A stretch of 64,000 bases of DNA from Castanea sativa (lineage: Eukaryota; Streptophyta; Magnoliopsida; Fagales; Fagaceae), in contig NC_134024.1 of NCBI RefSeq assembly GCF_040712315.1, positions 28,511,158 through 28,575,157 on the forward strand, in the 5' to 3' direction. Positions 34,834 through 47,800 of this stretch are shown piece after piece. The notes beneath the pieces were generated by a model. That model ran no database searches. It was not told the DNA's origin and saw only the letters and a list, made by a program, of their open reading frames with translations. Within the stretch, counting starts at the first letter, position 1, and the number at the start of each line of letters is the position of its first letter. The translations under genes and the position numbers were made by a program.

Positions 34834-35916
34834 GCAGTCTAACCAATTTTATATTTTAAAAACAAGTTAAGACAATTTAGTGAGCATATATTAACACATG
34901 TAAACCTTGTGATGGCCAAATCACATTGTACCTGCACATGTATAAAAAGTAGCAAAGAATATTGTGAGTTGTGTGTGAAAACATCACAAGATTGCATAAG
35001 TGTCTCTATGTTATGACGATTTGAGATATGAGTAAATCAATTTAACTCACATACGATTATAATTGCTTGATGCGGACTATCACCTTCGAGGTGCATCCTA
35101 TAACTCTCACATCTCCTAGAATACATGCTTGCAATCATATTTTAAAGCATTCTGTCTCTTTTGCTTTTATTTTGTCTTTGCATGTTTTTCTTGTATTAAA
35201 CATAACATGCATGGGCATATAAGAGAGAGAAAAGAAATACCCAATTATGTTAAGCTTTATGATATTGCACTTTTGCCATGCCAAAGCATACATATGTCAC
35301 ATCATGATTGGCAGGCAACAGTGGTGAGATGGTTATTTATGCCTTTCTCTTAGGATTTTTTTAGTCCTTCCCGTCAAAAAGAGTAATACGAGTGTTTAGT
35401 ACAAGAGATTACTTAATCTTACTTATCACAAATAAGAGCCACAAAGCTCACTTGCTTAGTTGTGTATAGAGATGATTATCTAAGTTACAAGAGATACAAA
35501 GTTTAGAAAACTTTGTTTCATTGGCCATTCAAGGTACACAAGTACTAATGTATACAAACACACATTGTTTTTGTATTTTTCTGATTTTTTAATTTATTTT
35601 GAAAACGAAACAAAATAAAAACTAAACAACCAAACAAAAATAGACAAATAATATGAAAGCATGAAAAAAAAATGCAAATGCATGAAAGCATGATAGAAAA
35701 ATGCAGATGGATGAAAGCATGATTCCAAAAGCAGATAAGAAATCAAGCAAAGAGAGTCCTACTTTAGATAGAAAGAATTAAAGCAGAGTACAATAGAAAA
35801 GACAATTAAGTCTTAGGTTCCTTTTTCACCCACACAGCACGAGTCTTTGCCCATGAAGATGAAAAGATACGTGTCCTAGTATGTCTACTAAAGGACATAG
35901 AAGAATTATAATTCTC
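33726..35916 (-). other. Long 3' non-coding region of the deleted Sirevirus
   Basis: Matches 60340-61690 and 63420-63969 of the sister element in reverse orientation. Contains several ggggga-type purine tracts (minus strand, about 33728, 34170, 34205, 34255), two (CA)n microsatellites (34043-34072 and 34783-34830) and a short tandem repeat of gtcgagcagc/atcgag (34456-34528). No protein domain. Confidence 0.75.
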
Positions 35917-37568
35917 CTAAAATTGAGTTAAAAAGCTCAAGACTTTTAATAACTCTCCAAACAAGGGTGTAGGTCCTTGAGAGGAAACCTGTGACCATTT
36001 GGACACTTGCTTTTGAGGATACAACTTAAAGCAATTAGGACGAATGTGTCTAGAAACACCACAATGATGACAAACATGAGGTCTAATAAAGGATTTAGAA
36101 TTAGCCAAATTAGTTTTGGATTTCATACTCAGATTGCGGCACAAAGACAGTCCTTGATTCAGAAGCCATGGAAGAGGAATGGTTGGAGGAAACAACATAT
36201 CCTAAGCCAATCTTATTAGAATTAGGCTTTTGAGCAGTCAATACCTCATCAAGTTTTGCACTAGACATCCACTCTATTTGAGTTCTAGCTTGACTAAGTT
36301 CAACCTCGAGATTCTTGACCTTCTCTTCTAATGAGGTGTTCTCCACAACAAGAGTTTCAACTAACCTTGTAGTCTCATCTAGTTTGACAAATAGATCAGC
36401 TTTTTCAGTTTTTACCTCATTAAGCTCTTTTCTACAAAGATGAGAAGTCTTTTAAGATTTTATGAATTCAGTGCATAGCTTATCATAGGCTTCCTAAAGG
36501 GTCAACTTCTTGGGTATTTCCTCATCAGAAGAATCCTCACTGTTATTAGTACTCTCCACAATCACCTTATCGGTTTAGGCAGTAAAGGCCACAACGTGAT
36601 CATATTCATCCGTATACTCATAAGAAGAGTTATTCTCAGTGTCACTCCAACTAGCAACCAACCCTTTATCTTTTGACTTCTTGGTATTTTCCTTCATAAG
36701 GTAGTTTGGGCATTCTATCCTCATATGACCAAAACCTTTGCACTCATGGCATTGGATGAGGGGTTTCTCATTCTTATCCTTCCTAGAGGATTTAGATTTC
36801 CTAGGAGGTTTGCCCTTAACCTTTTCCTAAATTGAAGAAGCTTGATAATCTCATCAGTTATGAAGGTTAGATCCTCATCATCATCTTCATCTTCATCTTT
36901 AGAATCCTCAATCTCTTCCTCTACTTAAGAGCCAAGTTTTTACTCTTTCCACCTTTTTCCATTGGGCCTAATCTCATCTCATAGGTTTAAACATTCCCTA
37001 CAAGCCCAGTTAAAGGAAGTTGATCAATGTCCTTCGCTTCTTCAATAACAGTGATCTTGGCATGGAATCTATTAGGTAAGGACCTAAGGATTTTCCTAAC
37101 AATTTTGGATTTTGCTATAGATTCTCTAAGGTTGAAGGCAGAATTCACAATATCCTTGCGTTTAGCATAGAACTCATCAAATGTCTCATCCTCCTCCGTT
37201 CTTATTTCTTCAAAACTACTAGTGAGTCGTTGAAGCTTCACAGTCTTTACTGTCTTGGTACCTTCATAGGTGGTCTCAAGAATGGTCCATACTTCCTTGG
37301 TAACTTCTATGGATGATATTTTCTTGAATTCCTCATTGGTCACCCCACAAAACAAAGCATTCAAAGCCCTACTGTTGAAATTTGCCGCTATGATTGTTGT
37401 ATCATCCTATTCCACTGGCGATTCCTTTGGCGTAATCCAGCCAACTTCAACAGCTTGCTATACCTGTTCACCTAGAGCCTGCAAAAAAACTTTCATACGA
37501 ACTTTCCAGTATGCATAATTAATACCATCAAATAAAGGAGGAATCAAAAGAGATTGTCCACAATCCAT
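35917..37568 (-). pseudogene. gag of the deleted Sirevirus
   Basis: Starts at the ATG at 37568 (MDCGQSLLIPPLFDG context), 55 bp from the PBS. The copia gag domain (UBN2 type: VWTILETTYEG, LQRLTSSFEEI, RKILRSLPNRF) spans about 37500-36990. One CCHC knuckle is CHECKGFGHMRIEC near 36740 and a second is CHHCGVSRHIRPNC near 36060, with a coiled-coil stretch at 36346-36200. At least two stops break the frame near 37456 and 37408, plus further lesions. It ends at 35917, beyond which the sister element would have protease. Confidence 0.8.
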
Positions 37569-37622
37569 GACAATAGGGGTCAAGGATCACACTCAGAAAA
37601 TTAATCCAATTAGAGTGTACCC

Positions 37623-37634
37623 GCTCTGATACCA
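37623..37634 (-). other. Primer binding site (initiator Met tRNA)
   Basis: TGGTATCAGAGC on the minus strand, two bases from the LTR at 37637. Confidence 0.92.
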
Positions 37635-37636
37635 CT

Positions 37637-38672
37637 TGTTGGAAAATTTAGACCTTAGTTGATAAAATTAACAAGTTTTAAACTCAAGTTGTTAATTAGA
37701 TTTATTATGAATAAAACTTGTTAAAACAAACAAATATCAATATCATGTAAAAAATAAGTGCTGCGGAAAAGTAAATAAGACAAGATATGATGACCTAGGA
37801 AAACCAATGAAACAAACTAGTTTTACAGTAAAAAACTTGGGGAGAAACCTTCCCGAAAAGCAATTCACTATAGTAAAGAGAAGTTTTAGATTTAGTACAA
37901 AACCTTTGTCCCTAGACTCTACAATCCTTGTAGATGAATTTATAGCAGAAACCTTCTACCGCTTTAGAACCTCTGAACTCTTCAATATATGAATGCCACC
38001 CTTTGATGCACGAATCTCAGTACGTGACTAATTCCTTTGTACGAATTCCAGTACGTGACTCACTCACCAACTTGAGGAAGAAGAATGTTGGCTGCAAAGT
38101 TCTTCATTTTATTAACAATGAAGATCAAGAAACACTTGGTTACAATACTCTAAGGGGCAAAAACACAGTAGTTTCTACAGAGAGACTAAGGCACTAGTCA
38201 CCTTTTTCATGTGTTCTCCTTGTATTATCTTATGTGATGGCCTTTAAAATAAACCTTATATATGTCTAGGGTTGTGAGAAAAGAAACCTTACGCATACAT
38301 GTTAGCATGGGCCGAAAATTAGATCTGAAAATTTTGACTTCGTAATTCTCAATAGATAACTATCTGTCTATAGCTGTTGAGACCTCGATAGATAGCTACC
38401 TGTCGGCAGCTGTTGAGACTCATTAAACCTTGATAGATAGCTATTTGTCTGTAGCTGTCGAGCTATCTGTTCAGCTTTAATGAACAGCTTCTCTTCACTT
38501 GTTTTTTGGTCCAATATTCATGGCTTTAATACTAGACTTGCACAATATGTTTCTTAAAGTACTAAACCTATCCTAGATCTACCCAATTACAAGTAAAGTG
38601 CGATTTATCAAAAGATTAGCCAATTACATAAAATGTTGAATGTTTCTAATATGAATCACATATGTCCTAACA
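37637..38672 (-). repeat. 5' LTR of the deleted Sirevirus
   Basis: 1036 bp, tgttgg to cctaaca on the plus strand, clearly homologous to 32696-33725 with many substitutions. It is the same family as 55834-56846. Confidence 0.92.
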
Positions 38673-38707
38673 GGTTGCAAATTCTAAAAAAAAACAGAAG
38701 GTAAAAG

Positions 38708-39206
38708 TTAAATAAATTAAATCGATGATTTATGTTGGATCCGCAAATAGTAAAAAAAGAGAGTAAAAGTTAAAAAAAAGTAGGTAACTTATTTAGGACT
38801 TGCAAATAGTAAAAAAAATTAAATAACAATGTAGCGTTTAAGTACCTCCCAAATGGGCACGAAGTATAATAACATGGCTGTCTCCCTTTCATGCTAAATA
38901 TCATAGCCTAAACTCTTGAAGTTGATGTTATCCAAAGGTTAAACTAATAAGAGAAGAATTTTATTCCGATAATGGACGGTGATTCATCAATAATAAGCAT
39001 TTCATGAGGTGGATTCTTGCCCCCCTCCCTTTTTTTTTTCTTGCTTCAATTGGAATCTTAAACAAGATTATTAATAAAAATTATTATACTTATTTATTTT
39101 CATTAATAATAATATTATTTAGAATCAAGATGAGACATAAAACAGTTGAAAAATGGGAAAGCTGAAAAAGGTGAGAGTGAGATAGTGGAAAGTGAAGTCA
39201 AGCTCA
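38708..39206. other. AT-rich DNA with a short local repeat
   Basis: Two related units of about 55 bp (gcaaatagtaaaaaaa) occur at 38708-38820. Otherwise nothing recognised. Confidence 0.4.
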
Positions 39207-39214
39207 CGTGAGAG

Positions 39215-39948
39215 TAAGAGTGTCAATTTGGGTTAGCGTGTCGGGTTTGTGTTGTGTTGAGTTAGGGGTATTCAAGTAAATGGCTCAACCCTAATCCAAT
39301 CCATTTAATAATTGTGTCATGATCCTTCAACCCTAACCCTACTTGTTAATGAGGTGGATTAACCCGACCCAACCCACTTGACATGCTTAATAAACAGGTC
39401 GTCTTAGGTTCACAAGAATGTGACACAACAACCCATTTCAACCTGTTTAATATTAAATATAATATTCATCTAGAAATAAATATGTTTTACATCCCAAAAG
39501 TAGTGCAAACACTTCAAATCTTTAACCCACATTCAAAATAATACAGTTAATTTCCAATTATATTAGGGTACGTAAAATTTGTAAAGTTTCAATTCCTAAT
39601 TATACTTGTAATTTTTTTTGTAATTACTCACTTATCATTTTAAGTTTAAAATATAGGTTGGATATAAAACGTATTTGACAAATCTAAAATAAAATGAATA
39701 TTTGTTCGTTATACAAGTTAAACAGGTTGTGTCAAATGGGTCATTTTAGGTTGATACAAATAAATTGGTGTGTCAAATGTGTCTATTGTGGGTCATGCGG
39801 ATTGACCATCTTATTACCCGTTTCTTATCTTGTTGCTTTCGGGTCAACCCGTTTATGACCCAAACCCACCAAGGGCCAACCTAACCTGCAAACACAACAC
39901 GAGCCAGACACGGGATTTTGCTGGTTGGGTCAAACATTGACACTCCTA
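39215..39948. mobile_element. hAT-type MITE with exact 8-bp duplication
   Basis: 734 bp flanked by cgtgagag on both sides (39207-39214 and 39949-39956). The TIRs are taagagtgtcaat and taggagtgtcaat. Rich in gggtt/aaccc near the ends. No ORF. Confidence 0.88.
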
Positions 39949-40064
39949 CGTGAGAGTGCTTTTAAATGTAAAGATGAAACTTCTTGGAAGCTTTGTACAC
40001 TTTCGTAACGTCCCTGTATACTTTTTATTTCCAAAAATACCATATTTGAATATATATATTTTTA

Positions 40065-40466
40065 GGCTGAAATGCAAATTGGATCTTTTAAGTTTGACTA
40101 AAATTTATTTAAGTCCTTTAACTTTACTTTTGTTTAATTGAGTTATCTAAGTTTCAAATTTACTAAATTCAAGCATTTTCCATCCAATTCTATTAAAAAT
40201 TCGTCATTTAGAATGTAATTAACTAATAGAAAAAAAAAATTGTCTGAAAAAAAATTCACATAAAAAATCTATAAAATATTTTTATTAATTTCATAGAATT
40301 CTTTCATGTGAGAAAAATATTTTTTAATGACATATTTTAACAAAATTAGACAAAAAGACTGACTTGAATAAATTTAAAACTTAGAAGATTCAATTGAAAG
40401 AAAGTAAACTTAGAGGATTTAAATGAGTTTTAGTTAAAATTAGTGGGAGCAATTTGCATTTTAGCC
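40065..40466. mobile_element. Long-TIR MITE, MULE-like
   Basis: 402 bp. The arms ggctgaaatgcaaattgg and (reverse complement) ggctaaaatgcaaattgc match imperfectly over about 110 bp. The start resembles the MULE TIR at 27395. No clear 9-bp duplication. Confidence 0.65.
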
Positions 40467-40568
40467 TAATTTTTTAAATAACTAATCTCATCACTCTTTA
40501 TGAAGAATTATTTAAAAACATTAAATTAGATCAATTCATATAATCATCTAGCTTATAATAGAAACAAG

Positions 40569-40602
<34 letters not shown>

Positions 40603-41725
40603 AGTGCGTATTCTCGAAACGGTGCACCGATACTAAAATATTCCGTTCTAATAGTCAATCTGGAACGGTCTCCTAAACAAAATTCAAAACCTAGGTCCAA
40701 ATGTAATTGGAATGCAAGGTGAAAGTTAATTGAGAAATTTGGTACTTGAAACCATTGTCTTAGTACCCGTTTGGATACTAATGAAAACTGAAGCGTCTGG
40801 TTTTTGGCTTTTTTTTTTTTTTTTTTTTTTTTTTTGAAGAGCGCCACAAGTGGGATTATGCACTATTCAGTGGGTATATGAAAATTATAATTAGAAAATT
40901 ATGATATTTTTTTTCCTGTTTATTGGTTTGGTAAGAGGGATTTTTCAGTGTGCAAAATTAACTAATATCATTACTATTTATTTTACACTATTAACACAGA
41001 TGTTGCCACCACTATTGCCACTATTACCATCCATCTGATCTTCACTACCACCGTTGATCATTCATGCTATCATTGTCATCACTACAAACCACCACCGCCA
41101 ATAGCATGCAAATTTTATAATATATATATATATAAACATGCAATGTTTTTACCACTTGACAAAAAAAAAAAAAAAAAAAAAATTAAAGGTTAAACTTTGG
41201 AGAACCTATTTTTCATGGGTTTTCTTTCACACCCTTGTTTTGAAATTCAATGGGCAGAAATTGTGATGAGAAGCCCACCCGATCTCAACCAAATTACATT
41301 GAGACAATTTATAAACAGACATGAGCAAAAGCAAGTCATGTTACGAAAAAACAAGGGCTAATCAACGTGTTCATTTGTCTTGATGAAATGGATGATACAG
41401 GGTTAGGAATTTCTTTGCCAAAAAGAAAAGAAAAGGCAGGGAGAGTTCTTCCAAATATAGAATGCAAAAGAGGAACATATTAGCCAAGGAGTGGAAACAT
41501 CATTCTTAGAATATCTTTAGGTTTTGTTTATTCTTAAATAGTAGACCTCTTCAAGACGAAAGGAAGTGAATTTTAATTGTCTACACAGATTTTTTTTTTT
41601 TTCTTTTTTAAGAAAAGAATAGAAGAAAGTGACATGCCCATATTTGGCGATGAGGATGGAGACAAGTTGGAATTAGTGTAGAGTGATTGCTAAGCTGTCC
41701 TCAATTACCAAACATATTGCTTGAT
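40467..41725. other. Upstream region of the NRAMP gene, simple repeats
   Basis: Contains (AT)15 at 40571-40600, a T27 tract at 40809-40835, A-rich and T-rich runs near 41162 and 41589. The start of a possible MITE (cccgtttggatact, about 40769) has no visible partner. The proximal promoter lies at its right end. Confidence 0.5.
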
Positions 41726-41740
41726 TCATGCCACATTGCA

Positions 41741-41750
41741 CTATAAATAA
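41741..41750 (+). promoter_or_regulatory. TATA box of the NRAMP gene
   Basis: ctataaataa, about 90 bp before the chosen ATG. It argues against the in-frame upstream ATG at 41728, which would lie before the TATA box. Confidence 0.6.
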
Positions 41751-41829
41751 AGGAGCTCCATTTGAAACTTTCACAGCAGTAGTTAATCAAGTCGAAAGAG
41801 AGAAACAGAGAGAGAGAAAGATAAAAAGA

Positions 41830-44800
41830 ATGAGAAGCCAAGAACAACCGCAGCAAGTAAGTGATGTTGTACCATCATCATCATCATCATCATTGGGTGA
41901 TGGGAGCAACCGTATAGCTGAACTTAATCTAGAGGGAACCCCACCCCCCAATATCACTGATAGTCCTGACCATAAACAGTTTGATCATGATGATGAGGAC
42001 TCTCAGGTTTTTCTCACCTCTTTTCGTGCTTTCTTAGCTGTGCATTTTTCTATCTTTAAATTTCTTGGTTCTATATGTTTGGTTAGATTATCTTGTTGGA
42101 ATCAACATATGAGTATATATGATTGATGTTCCAGAAACCTGGGTGGAGAAAGTTCCTATCATATGTAGGCCCTGGATTCCTTGTCTCTTTAGCTTATCTT
42201 GACCCAGGCAATTGTGAGTCTCTTTTTGCCTCTTGCTCTGTCTCTATGTGTTTGTGTGCATGTGTGTGTATTTGACAAAGTAATATCATTTTTACCATAT
42301 GTTGCAGTGGAAACTGATCTGCAGGCTGGAGCAAGCTACAGATTTGAGGTAAATCAAATAGAAAAAAGATGGAGCTAGCTATTACACAAAAAATTATGAA
42401 GAGAGAAAGTCGGCCTTTAACAAAAGTTTAGATACATTATAGGTTTATTTTGAAACATTTCCTAAGAAATATTACTTTTACTCCTTATAGAAGTTTTAAT
42501 TATATTACTTCTCTTTAAAAAGAGAGGAAAAATTAAAATTTTAGATTAATATAATTTGAAATATTAATTTATTTCTTGAGTGAACTCACGCATATGAATT
42601 TTTTTTTATTGCATTTTGTTATTTTTATTTTCAGTTGCTGTCAAAATTTGAACAATAATGTCAAATTCTGAATGAATATAAATTCATCTTACATGAATAA
42701 TTAGTTAACCGTTTATAGATTAATATATGAAAATAAATGTATTTATCCCATTAATACATGAAAACAAATTAATAGTTTGACATATATGCAAAGTTTTGTT
42801 GCAAGGAAAAGTTAATGAAGAGTATTCAATTTCTTTTAGAATAAAGTACACTTTTGACTCCCCAACGCATACCCTTAGTGCGATGGTCACTTCACAGGTA
42901 TGAATGCTTGTGGAGTGTGGAGGGCAAAGGCCGGGGTTCAAGTCTCCAAGAGGGAGCTTCACACACATATACACTTAGATTAAGCTAGAGTAGAAATTCT
43001 ATCTTGTATCAAAAAGTACACTTTTGACTCTTAAAGTTTTTAATTATTTTCATTTTGGCCATTTTAGTTTTAAATATTACATTTTGACTTTTTTGGGGCC
43101 AATCTTTATATTGGCCTCTTTAGGTTTTTGTTGTTGTTGTTGTTGAAAATTTTAAAAAGTAAAAGGCCAAATAGAAAACTGAATCAAACATGAAGGATTA
43201 AAATAAAAATTTTGAAACATAAATGATCAAAATGAAAATAACCCAAAACTTAAGGACCTAAAATATATTGAATCTTCTTCTTCTTTTTTTTTTTTTTTTT
43301 TTTTTTCTGAGAAACTAAATCAAACATAAATGGCCCAGATAATTAGAAATTAGTTTAAAAGAAAAATATTAAGAATGGTCGTGCTATTTGCTATTTTCAG
43401 CAACTGTGGGTGATACTTATTGGATTGATCTTTGCGCTCATAATTCAATCTCTGGCTGCAAATCTTGGTGTAAGCACTGGTAAGATGCACAGCAAAGAAA
43501 TTCTAGAACAAAATAATATAGAAGTTACTATAGTTTCTGCCTCAATTTTCTTCTTCTTCTAGTAACTAATCAAGATAAGTTTTTGTTTACGTATCGACAC
43601 AGGCAAACACCTTGCAGAATTATGTAAGGTTGAGTACCCAAAATATGTGAAGTATTGCCTATGGTTGCTAGCAGAGGTTGCAGTCATAGCTGCTGACATA
43701 CCCGAAGGTAAAACAATAGAATTGACTTACAAAGACAAATGATACGTTACCATATTATGTTGATGCATGCACCAGCCTCATCATTCTTGAATTATCCTCT
43801 CATCCATGTCTCCTTGATCATATTCAAATTAAGGAAGAATAAAATTTTTCAATTTGTGGCAGTGATTGGAACAGCCTTTGCACTAAATATACTGTTTCAC
43901 ATTCCAATTTGGACTGGAGTTCTCATCACTGGTTTAAGTACTCTCTTACTTCTTGGCCTACAGAGATACGGGGTAATTTATTTTATTACCTATTTAAAAT
44001 TTTCTGCTCCATTAATTATTTATTAAGAATTTTCATTGGGTGTTTAATTTTTATGCTCAACTATTATCCACTTACTTTGTGTGATCTTTTTAAGCCAACT
44101 ATCAATTATCTAGGTACGTTTTTGGCTAGCCGTTAATTATTATTTTATTAATAATAATTAATAAAATACTACTAGTCAAAAGATTTTTCGCGTTATTTGA
44201 TTCGAATGAAGCATATTTATAATTTATCTACCAAGTTGTGAATTAGTAATTAATAATGTATGCATTTTAACTATTTGTTTGACTTTAGTTTTTACTTTAT
44301 TTTTTTTTCCCACTTTGTGTGGAGGATTGCATCATTCTTTTGACTTTAAGTATTTTGTTTGTTTTTTTAATTTATATTGCGTGTATAATGCCTTTTGTCT
44401 TTAGAATTTGCTGCTCCTTGATTCTTGCGGTCTAAGTGTGCGTTTGGATTAGGATTAAAGATTAAAATTATTTTTCTATTCAGCTTATTTTTAATAGTAT
44501 TTATGGGCTCTACTGCATTTTTGGTACTATTTATGAGCTCACTGTACTATTTCAACTAATTTTTATCTTTATATACAGTACTTTCAGCAATAATTTTTTA
44601 GTTTCAACAAAATAAGTAGTATTCAAACACTCCTTAAGTCAAACAAGTAAATTAGTACACTAATTGATCTGTTGAAAACGATTTCTTATTTTGTGACACG
44701 TTAGAATATAAATCTTAGCATATTCTTTTCTTTGTTTTTGGCAACTTCACTTGAAATTTGAAACCGAATTTTTATAATTATGAGAAACAAATAGATGTTT

Positions 44801-47800
44801 AAAGCATTCACATCAAAGCTCTGGAAAAATTTAGCATTTAACATCTCAAAAGATTACTTTATCTATTTTAACGTCTCACTTGACAATTCACCCAATATCA
44901 AAGATTCTACTTTTACATTCATTTTATTAAAATAATATAAACAACATAAAATAAAAAATTTCCACAAAAATTCATAGCGATAGCAACTGGCCACCAACCC
45001 TGTTCACCACCACTAGCACCACCGTGGCAGCCACAATCCACCACCAAAAAAAAAAAAAAAAACTCAAAACAAAACTACGCCACAAACACAACAACAACCA
45101 CCGTCATCAACAACCTAGAAAAACCCTAAACAATCCACCAAGACCACCACCACCTCAAAAATAAACCCCATAAAACTTCAACTACCACCATTACCACCGT
45201 GACCCAAAATCAACCAAAACCACTAGCAACAACCATCAACCATTGCAAAATCTAGAAAAACCCATCAAACGGATACCCACTACAAATCGTACCCACTCAC
45301 CATCAACAATGGAAAAACGTCGTCGTCCACCTCAATAAGCCACGTCCTCATTCCCTCGCTTGTCTTGCATCTCCGATCCCTTGAATCCGACTCTGGATAT
45401 TTCTCCAATTTGGTGTCGTTTTCCTCTGGATAATTCCTCGATCCCTTCGTCTTCTCTGCAATCTCCTTCGGGTCCTGCCAATTCATCGATTTTGATACCC
45501 AATTGGATTGGACCTGTTTCACTATGGAGCCCGATTTGCTTTCTTCCGCTTCAACACCAACAGATACAGAAGAAGACGAAGAGTCCTTAGCTTTAAGAGC
45601 GGCGAATTTGGCATAGAGATCAGAGTTGTCTATTCATTTTGTGCAATTGAGATTAAGATTGAGGAACAACGGATGAGGAATTAGATGAGAACCAGAGGGA
45701 GAAGATGAAAACAAGAGAGAGAAGCAAATTGCAATAGACAGAGAAAAAGTGGCACGCGCGAGGGGCAAATAAAATTGTATTATTTTATAATGACATTCCG
45801 CTATAGTGAGCTGCTAGAGATAAAAGCTCACTATAGCATGGTGTCAAAATTTATAGCTTATAGCATGTTTAATGTAGTGTTCTTTTTTGGAATGAGATGC
45901 AAAAAAAATAGTATTTTTAGCTTTTGAGAACTATAATGTGAATGCTCTTAGATCACCCTGACTTCAAGCAGATGCATAATCTCTTACACAACATGAGTCA
46001 TTGAGATATGTGGAACTCTCACACTGTGAGCCAGTGAATTTTGCATGAGATACCTACTCTTACTTTGTAGGAGAGGTAGATAAAAATTTTCTTTGTATTC
46101 CACTTTATTTTATACTCTACCTAAAAAAAAACAATCAAACAAATTATATATATAATTGGTGAAATATAAAGTGAAACACCAAAAATCAAGGTCGACTCGA
46201 TATTGGGATAATTTATCTTAAAGGAATAAAACCATTACAAAATTGGGAGCTTTAGGCCTAAGTCTCAAGCGTTATGCATGCTACTCCTTGGAGTTCAAAA
46301 TGTTGTATTTCATGTTACTTCCCGTTTTTCACTATAGTTTTAATTCTTGTTAAAACATTTCTGGTTGGGTAGGTTAGGAAGCTGGAATTGCTGATAACAA
46401 TATTGGTCTTCGTAATGGCTGCATGTTTCTTTGGAGAAATGGGTTATGTAAAGCCTCCAGCAGCTCCTGTGCTAAAGGGAATGTTTATACCCAAGCTCAG
46501 TGGCCAAGGAGCCACCGGGGAAGCCATAGCACTTTTGGGTGCCCTTGTCATGCCGTACGTTATTTACTACTTCATTAAATATATGTCCTTCATTATTTCA
46601 TAACTATTTATTTTCTTCCTTCTAATAATTAATTTGTGTTATACCTTATTATTTATTCCACTTCTTTTGATCAATAGGCACAATCTCTTTCTCCACTCGG
46701 CTCTTGTGCTATCCAGGAAAATACCAAATTCTGTCCATGGTATCAATGTAAGAACCTAGTGCTTACAAATTGCCCCTTTTAATTTTATTCAAAATTCAAT
46801 TTAGTATATGACTTCTGATTTATTCAATTCACTCCAATAACATCCATTCGTTTTCAATGTAGTCCTTTCGTTAGAATGGTAGCCAGTTACATGTCCCAAA
46901 ACAATGTAATTTTGGTTTTTTTTTTTTAAATTTCTAAAATGATCGACATCGTTTTTAAGACACCTAACGGCACTGTCTGACGGAATTAGACGGAAAGACT
47001 ACGTTGAATCAAAGTATAAATTTTTTTACTAGTATGAATATTTCAGAAGTTACAAGATTGAATTGAATTTTAGACAAATTAGAAGATGCAATTTGTAATT
47101 TAATAAAAAAACAAATTATATTCAAGTGAGCTCCAGACTCTAGTAATTATCATAATCACAGATGGTAAAACTAGCTTAATTTATTAAATTGTAGAGGAGA
47201 GATAAATGCTTTCTTTATTTTCCAAAATAATTGCTTTTTGCTAATGTGTCAAAATGCTTGTGTTTTGCCTTGTCGTGCCATATCACAGGATGCATGTCGA
47301 TATTTCTTAATAGAGAGCGGATTCGCATTGTTTGTTGCATTTCTAATCAATGTTGCAATTGTCTCTGTATCGGGCACTGTTTGCTCAGCCAATAACATCT
47401 CAAATGAGACTGCAAATCAATGCAATGATCTTAACCTCAACTCAGCCTCTTTCCTTCTTAAGGTTCAAATTTATATATATGAAATTATTTTACATTAGAA
47501 TAATGGTTAAATAATTAATTCAACAATTTTTTATTTTATTTTAAACTTTTGGGACAAATAATAGTCTATCAATTTGAATGCAATTAGAATGTTGATGCAC
47601 AAGGTCTAACATAATTTTTTATTTATTTATTTATAATTTTATTGATTTATGTGTGTAGAATGTATTGGGTCAGTCAAGCTCAACCATTTATGCCATTGCA
47701 TTACTAGCCTCAGGGCAAAGCTCCACCATCACAGGCACTTATGCAGGGCAATTCATCATGCAGGTCTTGAAAATTAAACATAGAACATGCACACACAAAC

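Larger units (their letters stand above)
32696..38672 (-). mobile_element. Internally deleted Sirevirus-type Ty1/copia element
   Basis: LTRs at 32696-33725 and 37637-38672, and a 5-bp target duplication ggttg (32691-32695 and 38673-38677). The PBS gctctgatacca (37623-37634, complement of initiator Met tRNA end) lies beside the right LTR, and the polypurine tract aaagggggagat beside the left. The interior is 3.9 kb: a gag gene with two zinc knuckles, then directly the long 3' non-coding region. Protease, integrase, RT, RNase H and the envelope-like ORF of the sister copy at 55834 are absent. It is non-autonomous. Confidence 0.92.
32551..38697 (+). mobile_element. SINE split by a Sirevirus insertion
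   Basis: The left part (32551-32695) has an A-box tagctcatttgataaag and a B-box ggggttcaatcc. The right part (38678-38697) is caaattct plus an A tail. A 10-bp duplication aaggtaaaag (32541-32550 and 38698-38707) flanks the whole. Removing 32696-38677 leaves one continuous SINE. Confidence 0.85.

Noticed and set aside
41728..41829. Upstream in-frame ATG for NRAMP at 41728
   Set aside because: A TATA box lies at 41741, so this ATG is probably not transcribed; NRAMP proteins also lack such an extension.
45360..45590. Plus-strand ORF within NRAMP intron 6
   Set aside because: The opposite-strand reading fits the GC-richer block better; the plus-strand ORF is Ser/Pro low complexity and probably a shadow.
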